A DNA stretch of 64,000 bases, taken from assembly GCA_907163375.1 (NCBI GenBank), contig CAJQUW010012670.1, positions 733,001 through 797,000 of the forward strand, written 5' to 3'. Under the pieces are notes generated by a model. The model worked only from the letters and a program-made list of their open reading frames with translations. It ran no database searches and had not been told where the DNA came from. Below, piece after piece: positions 43,800 through 56,897 of this stretch. Both the position numbers and the translations under genes were made by a program. How positions within the stretch are numbered: position 1 is the stretch's first letter; each line of letters begins with the position of its first letter. The DNA is from Prostheceraeus crozeri (taxonomy: Eukaryota; Platyhelminthes; Polycladida; Euryleptidae).

Positions 43800-45469
43800 T
43801 CTAGGTAAAACACGGTGCTAGTGGGGGTGCATAAACATCTGGACATGTGCACTGATAGTTCTCAGCGGTTTCAAGCTTGAAATTGGAGATAATGTTGCTA
43901 CATTTCTATGTATCCATGATGCTATCGGCAGCGAGTCTCGGTAGGTCTCTGTATTACCATGGACTTCTACCGATAATGAAGTTCCATGGTATTACAGAAG
44001 CTTCAAATATGATCACGGCATCGGCTAATATGTCCAATTCTTTGAGCATTTCATGAAGCGGAGTTGAAAGTAGCAGGCAGACCGAACCATCGAATAGCTT
44101 TTAACAAGGATTCAAATCCGCTTGCACCTACGATGCTTGGATAGTTTTTAGCATCAATTAGGATTCAGTTACTTCCGGGCCTGTTTCTCCATTGCTGCAA
44201 ATGACCAGTTGACCACATACACAACGTTCATTTCAACTGTGCAATGTTGAATAGACAGATAAAGGTATCGATGTGTTGAATCAAATTTTTTAAGGGAAGA
44301 TATTCTTCATATGAAAACCAATGCCCAGAGCATCATGTGGCATTCATCCGAAAATAATACAACTCGCATATATACGAGCATGATCTATCAGCAAAATAGA
44401 ATTTCAAATTTAGAATAAGAAGTACCTAATTACATTAGGTCCTGTAGTTCAGAATCTTTGTTCAATTTTGTCACTGAATTATGTCACATCTACGTAGAGA
44501 GAAAAGGAGTTCACTAAACGATGCGTGGAATGCCTAGTGCCTACATCCCTAGCATGCGCACTTGACCCCTTATAAAATTTCTGAAGAGAGAAAGAGATAC
44601 CACAATGATCGAACATAAACATATTGAATGCAGTTTAGCAGTCAAACTGATGTATGATGATATTTTTTTATATGAATATGTTTGGAAGAGACGTGGAGAA
44701 AAAGGAAAATACGGAATTTCTGGCGTTCCGTTACAAGGCGCGATTGCTGAAAGTTGATCCACTCATCACCCAATCGATGCTGCATTTGCAACAATGGTGA
44801 AAGACTTCGCCATGATGATCATCGTTGAAGTGTAGAATTGGAAATAGCTTTTCTATTCAGCCGTTGTTCTTTTCATCTACATGTAGTTTCTTAGATTTCG
44901 AGTTCTTCTGCTTTGTGTGTACATGTACACTGTACATGCATATTACACCCTCATCCTTAAATGCAATAATCGCAATACTGATTATGACAACAGGATTTGC
45001 ATCGGCTTCAAAACGAGATTTCATTTGTTAATTTCTACGGGATAATTAGAAGATCGTGCTACATTAGAATTTACCCCATAATTTCAGTTTATGATGATTT
45101 TGAATCGTATTTTCGTATTCTGTTTCTTGACCATTTGTGAAATTTTTGAGGGATCCTTAAGATTGATCCATGAATCCATGCACTCAGTAGGACATGGACT
45201 TACGTTTGAGGTGGTGTGAGAATTTTCATGCTAAATCTGTATGAAAAGAGGTAACTATTCAAATTTGCACATTACATAGATTCACATGATTTTAGGTTTC
45301 GAAAAACAAACTAATACAATAAGAAAACGGGCTTTCATAAAAATTACAAAATGTGCTTCATTTAAAAATTGAGCCTCATATCTTCAGTATGCCTTCAAAC
45401 CTTGTGATACACATGTAGTTCAATTCATAAGATATTCGGTCATAAAAACAAAAGAAAGCAAGCACTTAC
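43800..45469. other. intron sequence, nothing recognised
   Basis: No supported gene or repeat. The frame at 44825-45031 has a hydrophobic stretch but no match. Confidence 0.4.
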
Positions 45470-45558
45470 AGCATTGATGCGATCGATAACTGGACCAATT
45501 AAAGTGTCAATAATTCCAATGACGATTGAAGAGATGAAAAATGGTGCTGAGTTTGCCT
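45470..45558 (-). CDS. host repeat gene: D exon, repeat 2
   Basis: An 89-bp exon with acceptor TTTTTCAG and donor GTAAGTGC, phase 1 in and phase 0 out. It encodes ANSAPFFISSIVIGIIDTLI then GPVIDRINA. It is followed by a 12.5-kb intron before the next A exon (32928). Confidence 0.85.
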
Positions 45559-46178
45559 CTGAAAAACTTGAAATTTTCAATCGAATATAGGGATTGCAAT
45601 TTCCAGGTTCTTTTCTATTCTCCAGGATTTCAGAACAGTTCGTTTCACAATATATTAGCGGGAGAATCAATTGAGGGTTTTTTGACGATCCTCTTTCAAT
45701 AGAATTTATTTCTTCCAGCATTTGCCGTGTTAAGAGGGATTGCGGCCCACCCGTAAAATTTCATTTGCGACTACTGTCGCAACTTTTTGCTGAATATCAT
45801 CTGAGGAATTTATTGTTATGGACATTGGCAATCTATGTTAAACTATTAGTTATAGGCTAACTACGTTGATAAGCATACACATACACATGCTCTTGATTCA
45901 AGTTCCTTATCAATCCGCTGTAGATTACCGCGTTTATTTGCAAATATCATAGTCATATTCATGATATTGATTATGAGAATAGGATACTAAATTTCAAATT
46001 CAGAAAACTGCTGTCACTGATTCAGATGATTAAAATAAAACCATTTTGACAATGTCTACAATGCTCATTTTTAAAAATAATGCGTCACGTATATTCACAT
46101 ACATGTACGTAAAGAACTCTTTCATTTTATAATCCGACTTGAGAAATTATACCAGCATCAAGGGAAGAGAAGACACTA

Positions 46179-46182
<4 letters not shown>

Positions 46183-46269
<87 letters not shown>
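46183..46269. repeat. (GA)n microsatellite
   Basis: An uninterrupted GA dinucleotide run of nearly 90 bp in an intron of the host gene. The Leu/Ser and Glu/Arg frames across it are artefacts. Confidence 0.98.
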
Positions 46270-46270
<1 letters not shown>

Positions 46271-47228
46271 GCACATGTAAAGGTCTACGCCGTCGGAGGG
46301 GGGGGGAGACATCATCGACACGAGAATTCCTAGAGACCGAGCATTGAACAAGTATTGAAATGTACATCACGTCCAATTGTGTTTCAGAACTTAAGAACAA
46401 AACTCATTTTTGACATTTACTGGTGACAGCTTGAGTGTTTTATGTTATTTATGGATCTGTTCAATTTCAGATGCTCCTGTTACTCAGGAATATGACGAAT
46501 AATGAATACGTGATCACTCCTTCCTTTCTGCCACGCTTTTGTATTGGTGCCGAAGCTCGGGGCCATGTGATATACATGTATATACATGCGTGTATGAATG
46601 TCATCAAACAGATCTTGGTTGCTTGTTAAGGCATTTGTAAGTGACTGAAGGTGAACCAACTACATACAACGTTAAATACCGTACCCCTGCATTCCGCAAT
46701 CTTTATGAGTGTCAGTCGTACGGCTAAGCCAAGATTAACAAACGCAAGCAGCTTGCTGTGCAGCCATTCTAGATATCCGCACATATCTCCTTCTTCACGA
46801 GAACGTACAATTATTCCTAAAAAAAATTCTTCCAAGACAAGCGTTTTCGTCGATAATTTTATTTTTGCGAACTTTCAGGTGATTCCCCTTTCCTAAGACA
46901 CAAGTCGACTTAATTAAAAGTTGTTGCCCTTCATTAGACAATTTCAAATAATCAAAGTTCAGAGCATTTGACGAATGATTCCAAAAGTTGTTGCTTTCAA
47001 TTGCAAATCATCACAGCAATTTTTACTAGTAGGCCCTATTAACACATTACCAAAAGCATGACTGAGTTACACAACAGCAGTCCCTTCTTTCTTTAAAATG
47101 CTCTTCCATTTCATCTCATTTTTATCTCGCCTCAAGCACTTAATGCTATCGGTGACTTTCCAGCAATATCAATGTTTATCACGACTGTATGAGCATAAGG
47201 TGCTTTCAGCACACATTCACGTCCTTAC

Positions 47229-47324
47229 TTTTATTTTCCAGCAAGCCGATGAGTGTTGTTGTAATATGCACCAAAATACTTTTGAAAAGTTGTTTATTCA
47301 CATCAGTGATCAAACCGACGCTAT
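47229..47324 (-). CDS. host repeat gene: B exon, repeat 2
   Basis: A 96-bp exon with acceptor GACGTTTCAG and donor GTAAGGAC, phase 1 in and out. It encodes SVGLITDVNKQLFKSILVHI, then TTTLIGLLENK. The 82 bases visible of the exon at 63919-64000 are identical to this one. Confidence 0.85.
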
Positions 47325-47394
47325 CTGAAACGTCAAAGAAATTCCATTAAATTAAGTGAACAGAGAACTCACTCGCACTAATCAGTTATCTTAC

Positions 47395-47587
47395 CTATTA
47401 TGGTAGTAAGAGTCTGTTCAATAGTTTCTCTGAGATCTTGAACTTGAACTCCGAGGTCATTGAGGATGTTTATAATACTGATGACAGTTGGTCTTAAGAG
47501 CTCGGCGATCTGTGTTGCTTGTACGGCAATGATTTCTTGTATATTCGATGCATGACCAGCGATTGCCTCACGAATAGCATCCAATCT
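47395..47587 (-). CDS. host repeat gene: A exon, repeat 2
   Basis: A 193-bp exon with acceptor ATCCATGCAG and donor GTAAGATA, phase 0 in and phase 1 out. It encodes RLDAIREAIAGHASNIQEII, AVQATQIAELLRPTVISI and NILNDLGVQVQDLRETIEQ. The intron to the B exon is only 70 bp (72 bp in repeat 3), so the A-B pair moved as a unit. Protein family unknown. The heptad-like Ile/Leu spacing suggests amphipathic helices, as in apolipoprotein-like or other helical bundle proteins (inference only). Confidence 0.85.
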
Positions 47588-47599
47588 CTGCATGGATTA

Positions 47600-49258
47600 A
47601 AGATACAGCAGAGTGAAGAATACCAGCAGCAACTCTAGACATCAATTCATTTTATGCTGACTGCCTTTCGTATATTTCTACTTTGTAGGCTTATTTGTTA
47701 TTGTGCATGAAGGAAAATTTACAATGTCAGGAGAGATATGATCAAATAGTATCAGGGTGTCACTCGACTCCATCATTGAAAGGGGGGTTTGATGCATTCT
47801 GTCGTCGAGAGAAGCGCCACCCTTTTAGCAGATCTAAATTAGTCGCTCCGGCAAGTACCACTCGAAATTTGATGATTTCCACCAATGTCTCTAGAGCCTT
47901 CTAGTACACTACGGGGTCCACTGCTATGGGCCTACTTAAATGAAACACAACGATAGAACCTAATCAGTGACCCCGTTACTTTCATAGAGCAAGTTTGTAA
48001 GAAAATTATGAAGCAAGAGTGAATTATTCGTTAAATTAAGTCTTAACTTGTAAATCATTATGTGATTGGAAAAGTAATAAATCATTATCTAGGGATAAAA
48101 GATATGTAAAGGTCAAGTGCGTGCAAGTCGCTTGTTGTAGGCCTTTGGCTTGCACAGCTACGAATGGCTCATCAAATTTAGCTGTTAGAACCAGGGCAAT
48201 AACTGAGTCTGGGAGATGAGAAAATTGTAGAAACACTTGTCGGTTAAAACACATGTAGTACCCTAATTCATTGTTGTCAGAGAAAACGACTCTTGTTGAA
48301 ACAACCATAATATATTTCCGATGGATTCAGTAACCTTCATCAATGTGTAAGTGAGAGAACAATACTTTGCAACATCTACAGTATATACAACATTGAAATC
48401 GTCGAAAGTGATTATCACAAACCCACAAAGTCAATTGCGCAGTTCGGGTATGGAACTCTCACATTCGTTCAGCTTTCAAAACTCTGAAAACTACATGTAA
48501 TATGTATCTCCAATAAATATAATATTCCTGAAGAGCTTTCCTCTTCAATAGTTTATCATTATATTCGTGTGAACATTGCAATAAATTCTACATTTGGGAA
48601 GCTAAAAAACATAATATCATCACTATCGAATAAATGATCACATAAAAGCAATCTGCCGTCTGAAATTTCGCATGCATTTGCACTTTAACGCCGTCACTGA
48701 TTTCAATATCATGCATCATACCAAACCATGGCCAGACAAACTAGCTGAAGCCTTTTTCATCAAGGAATCTTGCCCCCTATGACCTATTGATTGTCCAGAG
48801 CTCGCCTAGTCTTTGTTGACGCCCCTAAGCGATTGTATTCTGTGGTTTCGACCATGGGCTGCCGACTATGCTACGATTCCCCACATCGAGTAGACATATA
48901 AGCATATTTTCCGTTTATTCTTTAATTCTGAAGTTAATTAGACGATGATGAGCATTTCTTGTACTTCTTAAAAAGATGCATCAAACTTTTTGTCAATCGT
49001 CCCATGGTCCGGCCATTTGCATTGCAGTTACTCCCTGTCCTCCACGCCTTCTTCAGTCGATTCATTGTGTTGGAATGTACAGGGAGTATGGCATATTTTT
49101 AGCCTCCATATCAGATAACAAAAATGAATTCACAATTTCTTTCTTAAATAATTATCTTTCAATAAACCCCTGTAACATAAATTTTAGCAATTCAGACGAT
49201 AAATTAAGATAACACGTACGTCAATCATTATGAAAGTGCACTTTGCCATTGTACTCAC
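47600..49258. other. intron sequence, nothing recognised
   Basis: No supported gene or mobile element between the A exon and the upstream D exon. Confidence 0.4.
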
Positions 49259-49347
49259 TGCATTGATCCTGTCAGTTATTGGACGAACTAAAGTGTTGAT
49301 AATTCCAGTGATGATTGAACTGATAAAATATGGCGCCTGCATTGTTT
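49259..49347 (-). CDS. host repeat gene: D exon, repeat 1
   Basis: An 89-bp exon with acceptor TTTTCTTCAG and donor GTGAGTAC, phase 1 in and phase 0 out. It encodes TMQAPYFISSIITGIINTLV, then RPITDRINA, close to the D exon at 45470. Its B partner lies 14.6 kb upstream at 63919. Confidence 0.85.
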
Positions 49348-49349
49348 CT

Positions 49350-51020
49350 GAAGAAAAAGACATATTTTCTCATATTTTTGAAAACAACAGAATGGAATAT
49401 TTGGCTTACACATCACTATGCACTGAATGAAAAAGTGCTTTTATGATAATTTTCCTCTAACGTCCTTTAGTATTGTCAAAACTACGCTAGTGTTGTTTCA
49501 CTACGTTGTGCTCAAGCCTAGTATACTTGTATTACTCAAGTTGATGCGATTCACAATCACGCACTTGCATATTCCTTTTATTGCCTGTCGTGTTATATTA
49601 CATTACGCATTCATGTTTGATATTGTCCATCATATTTTCGTAGCCTTAGTTGTAATTTGCTCGAGGAATGAAAGCAACGGAAGAGATGGAATTAGATATT
49701 TTTAAAAAGAAGATTTAAGAAACATATTGGTCGCTGATTTTCAGATTCAATTGAATCAATCAATGCCTGATTTCGAAAAAGATTTGTTTCTAGAAATTAG
49801 ATTACAAGATTGATATTTTGAAAATTCTTCCAATTTTAATACATCCACACAGTTAGTTCACATGCATAGTCAGCATAGCACAATCGACAGCTGTGAGAAA
49901 ATAAGCGACATATGGAAACGCAGGCGACACATAAACAATTGCGCAAAATAATTTTTTATAAAAGTATTTTGAGGGAAGCTAGGAGCACCCTCTAGTCTGT
50001 CTATAAATCATCTGATGAGCTTGATTGTATTGCGAATGAAGTTGAGCTGTTTTGGAATCCAAACTAATTTTATTCTGGGGACAAGTTGCTCACAATTGCT
50101 TCATGGATTTTGTGCTATTGTCACATGGGCTCAAATGCGTACCGGTGATCTTTCAATATCTGAATTGCGAGATGCTGAGAATGCTAGTAACCAACAAGAT
50201 CAGTTGAAATTCTCTGGAGTCGAACTTGAGGAGCTTGAAAGTTCTATGAGTTGACTTTGCTACTCAGTTGAAGGACTCGAAGTTGAGAAAGCTGATAACA
50301 ACACTTAATTAGGACAACATTCATTGTGTCTCATGAATGATCAAATCAGTACTCCTCTCACAGTTCTACATTAGAAATCTTAATTAGCTCGTTTAATTGC
50401 TCAACGCTGTCATGAGCCCCTTTGTCAAGAGGGCATCAATTCAACACTCGCAGAGGTTCAGTAAGAAGTTTATGGAGTCCCTGATAGACAAGGGTATCGG
50501 TCTGTCACGCATGACGTCTGAAGAATTTTCGTTGCCAACTTGGCGAACAGCTGTTCAACAACCCCTTCAGTCTACCACTGTTCTGGATCTCGGAGGTTCT
50601 TTGATTGCACAGGATGGTGAGAAAGTATAGGCTACTTCTTGATTCTTGCATGTTTTGCAGTTAGGCCAATCCAGCTTGAGCTAGTGGAGGGGACACAGAA
50701 TTAAATATTTTGTTTGTCTGCTTCTGCGCGCGCGCAGATGAATCTAAGTCAGTGGGAGGGGAATTCCTGATTCCATTTATTCTAAAAATTGGAGAACATG
50801 TTGTCTCACCATTTTTTCGACACTTCATTGAAGTAAAAGTACGAATACAAATCACCCTTTGTGAATTGAAATAGCTCTTCAATCTGCCGACTGAAATCTG
50901 ACCAGATTCGTTCTTCTACTAACATGACAAGTTCCGTCTTGCTAATTGTTATACTCATACGAGTGACTTAAGCTCGCATGATTTTAGGAGTTAAGATTAA
51001 AGAATATTAATGCCAAAAGG
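49350..51020. other. intron sequence, no gene supported
   Basis: Short frames at 50015-50254 and 50397-50630 have no recognised match. The rest is AT-rich. Confidence 0.35.
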
Positions 51021-51021
51021 G

Positions 51022-53839
51022 AATAATAATAATAATAATAAAAAATCTTTATTTTAAGAGGATGACACTGGTAGCAATAGCTAATTTACAATGGTCCTCT
51101 AGCATACAGAAAAACATGATTAGGTAGACAAAAGAGAATGAACATCAATTAGAAGTTTTTGAAGAAATCACGTACATAGTTTCGCTTAAAATTCAAAACA
51201 CTGTCAGCCTCTCGGACACAACGATTGCAGGAATGATAGAGTTCTGCACCTCGAACCACAGGCGTCATCTTTCTTAGTTTGGTTCCAACTTTGGGAATAC
51301 ACAGGTCTCCTTGTGTTACAGATCGTGTCTTTTTCACTTGTTCCATGCGTAAAAACATGCGTTGTAAATAAGTTGGTGCTAACTGATTTAGGGCTTTATA
51401 CACAAGTAGAGTCTGCTTAAAGTCGACTCGAGTGCGCATGGGCATAATGTGCATTTCTTTGAATAAAGGTTTGGAGCTTTCACGTTTTGGGCGATCAAGC
51501 ACAACTCTGATTGCAAGCTTTTGGAGTTTCTCAATTCTCGTTGTGTGACAGGAAGCACCCCACACCGATAGACAAAAGTCATAGCAGAATTGCATGTAGG
51601 TCATGAAGAAGATTCTCCGCACACGAATTGGTAAGAATTGCTTTATCCTTCTCAAAAAGGCAACATAGCTGCTCACACGCCGAGCAACATATTGAAAGTG
51701 CTCATTCCATGTCAGATCTTGGTCAACTATAACTCCAAGGACTTTGTGCTTGTCATTCAAAGATATTCTTTGGGAGAATGTGGTTATCTCATCCTTACTG
51801 AGTCGCCGCCGTTTTTGCCGAGTTGTAATAAGCATGCCCTTTGTCTTCTCCATGTTCAATGCCATACAGTTGCCCTTACACCAGGACTCCGCCTCATTGA
51901 CTAGAGTATCAACATTGCCCTTCACATCATCTAGGCATTTTCCGGTGGTAGTAATGGTTGTGTCATCAGCATACATGTCAACGATATTGCTGGCAGATAG
52001 ATGTAAGGGTAGGTCGTTGACAAAGATGATAAAGAGCAGTCGGCCGATTATAGACCCTTGAAGCACTCCGCTGGGTACTGAAACCTTGTCTGATAGTCCA
52101 TTTTGAAGAGACACAACTTGGTACCTGTTTTGCAAGTAGGATTTGAACCAAGTAGATGAAAGCTCTGAGACGTTATAGGCCAAAAGTTTTTCCAACAGAA
52201 ACTCATGATTTATCAACTCAAAGGCCTTTTTAAGGTCCAACATTATAACTGCATTCAAATCACCATCATCAATGCTCTTCGTCCATTGATCCAACATATT
52301 GATCAAAGCTGCTTCGCATGAATGACCTTCTCTAAAACCAGATTGGGAGACATGCAACATCGGATGCATATGCAGATATTCATTGACATATGCGCAATCA
52401 TGAATGATACGCAGTCATTGACATCGCCTTTCTTGTGTACTGCAGATACGCGGGCTTGCTTCCACATGTCGGGGAAGATTCCAGAAGTTAGGCTCAAATT
52501 GATTATCGTTGTCAATGATGGTGCCAGTTCTATACAGCCCAACTTGAGTAATTTGGGAGGAATATTGTCCAATCCAGTTGCTTTATTTGACGATAATTCT
52601 TTGATCAAACATTCAGTTTCGCAAATGTCGTACAGACGCAGCGTATTTAGAATGTTGCTTATGCCATGTCCATTGGCTTTTGTAGAATGTCTTTCTGCCA
52701 CAGTCACAAAGAATTTGTTTAATTCGTCTGCAATTTCGGTGGGATTTTCTGATTGATTGCCATTTATGTTCATAGATGTTATGGTAGCGGACTTCTTTGA
52801 TGGCGCCAGTCCTTTCAGGTGATTCCACAACTTTTTGGTGTCTGTTGCACTGGTCTCTATAAGATTCGTATAGTGGTCCTGCTTCGCTTTGCGAATAAGA
52901 GCAACAACTTTGTTTCTATAGAGACGATAAAGATCGTACTCCTTCTGGGCTTTGTTGTAATCGCGCTTTCGCATCAATTCTCTAATTTCTTTCGTGAACC
53001 ACTCGGGTTTCCAGTCTCTTTTGATTCTTTTCTCACGTATTGGTGCGTGTTTATTGATAACCTCCATTACCATCTTGTGCCAAAGTGCGAGAGCGTCGTT
53101 CGGATCATCAAACATACCGTTTGGAGATCCTGCTTGAAGGCGATCCCGTCAAAATGTTCGTACGACCGGTAGGATATCACCTTGTGCATCTCAATAACCT
53201 TCCACTTATTGAGATGCATGTTGGAAAATGATCACTTAATCCAATCTTTGGGACCTTGACACCACGGATCAACAGATCATCAGAGATCCACATATGATCG
53301 ATAATGGATGAACTCGAAGTCGTGACTCGAGTGGGTTCCTTCACCATTTGTTATTGAGTATAACATGAAATGATTTTCCAATTTACTAAATTCATCATTT
53401 CTGATACAATCATTGACATTCAAATCTCCCATAATTATTAAGCTTTTATTCTCTAAAAAAGCTTTTGCGATAATGATATCAAATGCGTCTAACCAAGCCG
53501 CCAATGGTTCGTTTGTAGGTCGATAGACGGTGCAAATCAATAAGGGTTTTCCACTTTGACATTTGATCTCCGCCCATATCGCTTCAAGGTTGTCATCTTC
53601 AAGATCAGCTCTCCGGACATAGCCATACATTTCTTGAATGTACATCAATACTCCACCTCCACCTTTATTCGCTCGATCTTTTCTGAGAGGCCTGTGGTAG
53701 CCATTGATCAATATCTCCTCGTCGCCATAGTTGTGATTCAACCATGTCTCCGTGATGCCCAACACATGACAGGTTTTACCGCCTGAAGACAAAGTCATTT
53801 TCAATTGGTCCAGGGTTGTGTTATCACCAGTAGGGCACA
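51022..53839 (-). mobile_element. LINE of the jockey/CR1 group, 5' truncated
   Basis: Read on the minus strand: APE-type endonuclease (53280-53840: GITETWLNH, IIMGDLNVND), linker and RT start (52303-53115), then RT (51149-52369). RT motifs are LDLKKAFELINH, GVLQGSIIGRLLF and YADDTTI, followed by a C-terminal thumb region (LQKLAIRVV). The 3' tail is (ATT)n at 51022-51041. The first residues of the endonuclease and any ORF1 are missing. Frames shift between 53115 and 53280 and near 52303-52369, so it is a dead copy. Confidence 0.85.
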
Positions 53840-55175
53840 TTTTATTTATTTATTTATAAGAGCATTTATAGAGCGCACAAAAACAGTAAAAGTCACTAGG
53901 CGCTGAATAGAAAAGTTTTCAGTGACCGACGAAAGGTATTCAGCTGTAGGTCACTGTCCCTGAGATGGATAGGGAGGCTGTTCCATAGTTTAGGTCCAGC
54001 ACACGCGAAGGCTCGATCACCAAGTCGCGTATGTGATCTACGTACGGCACATGTCAACACATCATATGACCTTAATTTGCGATCCCCAGGATGCTTGATT
54101 AGGGTGCACTCATCTGCAATATAGTCCGGAGACATGCCGTGTAGAGCTTTGAAAACATGGACTGCTAACCGATACTTTATCCTTTGCCGTACTGGGAGCC
54201 AATGAAGCTCAAGGAGGACCGGAGTGATATGGCCACGTCGCCGAGTTCCCGTGATCAGGCGGGCTGCTGCGTTCTGCACCGCTTGGAGACGACGTAGAAG
54301 AACATCCGAGATATTGTAGAAAAGTGAACTGCAGTAATCAACACGAGATGATACAAAAGCATGAACTAAAGTCTTAGCAGCGTCGGTCGGTAGGGAGTGG
54401 ATGACTGGTCTTAGCTGGCGTAGGAAGCAAAAGGCTGATCGGCAAACAGCTGTAACGTTTGCAGACATCGTTAGGTTACTGTCCAGCATAACGCCAAGAT
54501 TGCGCACTGACTCGACAGGCGTGATCGATGTAGACAAAATGTCGACGCTAGCAGGTTTGATCTTTGCAACTTGCTGCCTGGATCCCAACCAGATAACGAT
54601 TGTCTTCTCTGGATTAAGCCGAAGTCTGGAGGCCATCAACGAGTCCCCTAGGTCAGAAACGCAGCAGGACAGTCGGTCGATAGCAGACTGGGCTTCATCA
54701 CTGGGCACGCTAATGTACACTTGACAGTCGTTTGCGTACTGATGGAACTGCATGCCATGGGATTCCACGATTGTACTTAACTCAGCTGTGTACAGGTTGA
54801 ATAGCAAGGGCCCTAAGACTGAGCCTTGGGGGATGCCTTGACACATTTGCTGTGTGGTTGATACTGAATTGGATATTTGAAACCGTTCCAAACGGTTCGT
54901 TAGGAAAGATGTCACCCAGCGGAGAACGTCGGATTTAAAACCAAATTGGTTTTCAAGTCGAAGGAGTAGTAGCTCGTGATCGACACAGTCAAACGCAGCT
55001 GACATGTCGAGCAGGCTCAGGAGTGTCACACATCGATCGTCAGCAGCAGTGAGAGCATCCGATGTAACTCGTAGCAAGGCCGTTTCGGTTGAATGAAATT
55101 TTCTGTAGGCTGATTGGCACCGTGGTAGAAGGTTTTCCTCAATAAGATAGGCATTGATCTGTTGAGCAACAGCAC

Positions 55176-55468
55176 TGCGACAGCAATCGTCATGTCGTGG
55201 ATGGTGCATTGTGTCGTCAAACTGACAATGATATCGGACGTTATTGTCCGTGGTGAAACTTTCTCGGACGTTGTCATTGTATGACGTCATCGAATATTTC
55301 GTCATCTTTTAGTGTCATTGATGACCGCGTTATTAAATGTTGCAGCAAGTTGCTGATTGATGACCTATGTTCAAATGAATAATTGATTGTCTCTGATTTG
55401 TATATAAACATTGTCTTTACCTTAATACAACACACTCATCTCGGAATCCAAACTGGTTTTCTATAACA
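55176..55468 (+). repeat. 5' LTR of the Gypsy element
   Basis: Matches 60030-60322. It ends GGTTTTCTATAACA and contains a TATATAAAC box (near 55400). The precise first base is uncertain because no clean target duplication was found. Confidence 0.8.
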
Positions 55469-55527
55469 ATCTGGCGTCGCGATCTACAAGGCTTCTCCGA
55501 TTGCTTTAAAGGACTTCTTCGTGTCCA

Positions 55528-55670
55528 CTGCTGCATCTACAAGCCATTCTACTGGCCCCGAGAAGCACTGCTGCATCTACAAGCCATTCTATTGGCCCCG
55601 AGAAGCGCTGCTGCATCTACAAGCCATTCTACTGGCCCGAGAAGTGCTGCTGCATCTACTAGCCGATCTG
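55528..55670 (+). repeat. 40-bp tandem repeat in the Gypsy leader
   Basis: CTGCTGCATCTACAAGCCAT units begin at 55528, 55568, 55608 and 55647. They lie between the 5' LTR and gag. Confidence 0.9.
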
Positions 55671-56039
55671 CTGTTCCTGCTGGCCCTGAAAACCTCTTCG
55701 AGCCCAAACTAAAGCTAATACATACGACGATTGGTTACCTTACCCGGTACCATCGTGAACATTCACTGCAGGTCTTTCTTGGTCGGCAGTTCACTATTAC
55801 ACACTTACACACCCCTATCACCGTAAGTAAAACACGCATTATTAACATCACAATCATTACACGTGAGGGCTTACTAAAGCTACGTTAAGGCTAAGTTGGG
55901 ACGTCATAGAACATGTTGCAGATTACGTACTGTTTACGTAATCTATCGGCCTACTGTACGTGACGATAAGGACGGTTACACAACGTTTAATTAACGTTAA
56001 TAGGACCGATTACGTACCTTGTTCGCGTAATCCTTACTA

Positions 56040-56768
56040 ATGGAGGGCCGCTTAGAAGAACTGGACATAGACAACCCTGTACAAGTAGTCGAATGGCACG
56101 AACGTTTTAGTCACTACTGCAAGATAAACTCTAAGATTACAACGGACAACGACGTTTACTACTATCTGACCCTTATCGGCAGACGCGCTTACAGTCTACT
56201 AAAAGGCTTAACCGTTCCCGCTAAGCCTGATACCAAGGCGGTTAAAGAACTACAAGCAATACTTGAGAGCCACATTTGCCCAACGCACTTCGAGGCAACC
56301 GAACGCGCACAGTTCCACAACCTGATGCGTCCTCCAGAGGAGTCGTGTCGCAACTTTTTGCTACGACTACAGAAGCAAGCTGCTAGATGCAACTTCGGCG
56401 TCGAGCTGAATACACAAATAAGGGATCGTATCGTTGCAGGCATAAACGATAACGACTTGCAAAAGAAGCTACTAGCCCACGGTAAGCTGACATTCGATGT
56501 TGCCAGGCAGATGATAGAGACGTGGGACAATGTAAACAAGGCAGCAAGGCATGAGGTGCTGTACAACAGGAACGCACAACGACGTTACTCTGCACCCAAG
56601 TCTACAGTGTTTACAAAGAAGCCACTTCCGGCTAACACTTTTCAACCTAAGCCACAGTCGAAACCAGTAGCTATACGTCAGCAACAGTCGACTGGTGCAT
56701 GCAACTCCTGTGGAGGGCAGCATGAGAGAAAAACGTGCAAGTTCAGGTCAGCTAAGTGCTACAAATGA
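56040..56768 (+). CDS. gag: Gypsy gag
   Basis: A 242-codon frame from ATG 56040: helical capsid-type region (HERFSHYCKINSKITTDNDV, PEESCRNFLLRLQKQA) followed by a basic linker and the zinc knuckle start CNSCGGQHERKTCKF. Fossil element; see the parent entry. Confidence 0.85.
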   Translation: MEGRLEELDIDNPVQVVEWHERFSHYCKINSKITTDNDVYYYLTLIGRRAYSLLKGLTVPAKPDTKAVKELQAILESHICPTHFEATERAQFHNLMRPPEESCRNFLLRLQKQAARCNFGVELNTQIRDRIVAGINDNDLQKKLLAHGKLTFDVARQMIETWDNVNKAARHEVLYNRNAQRRYSAPKSTVFTKKPLPANTFQPKPQSKPVAIRQQQSTGACNSCGGQHERKTCKFRSAKCYK

Positions 56769-56897
56769 CAACGCACAGGCCACATTGCCAAAGTTTGCCG
56801 TAGCCAACCTACACAACAGCGTACGCGTCAAGCTAACACAGTTACTGTACAACCTGAGACTGGGTCGACTTACGAGTGGGATGATCGTAAACACTTC

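Noticed and set aside
46139-46400. Leu/Ser and Glu/Arg repeat proteins
   Set aside because: Produced by the (GA)n microsatellite.
50015-50630. Two plus-strand ORFs in the host gene intron
   Set aside because: No domain, promoter or splice support.
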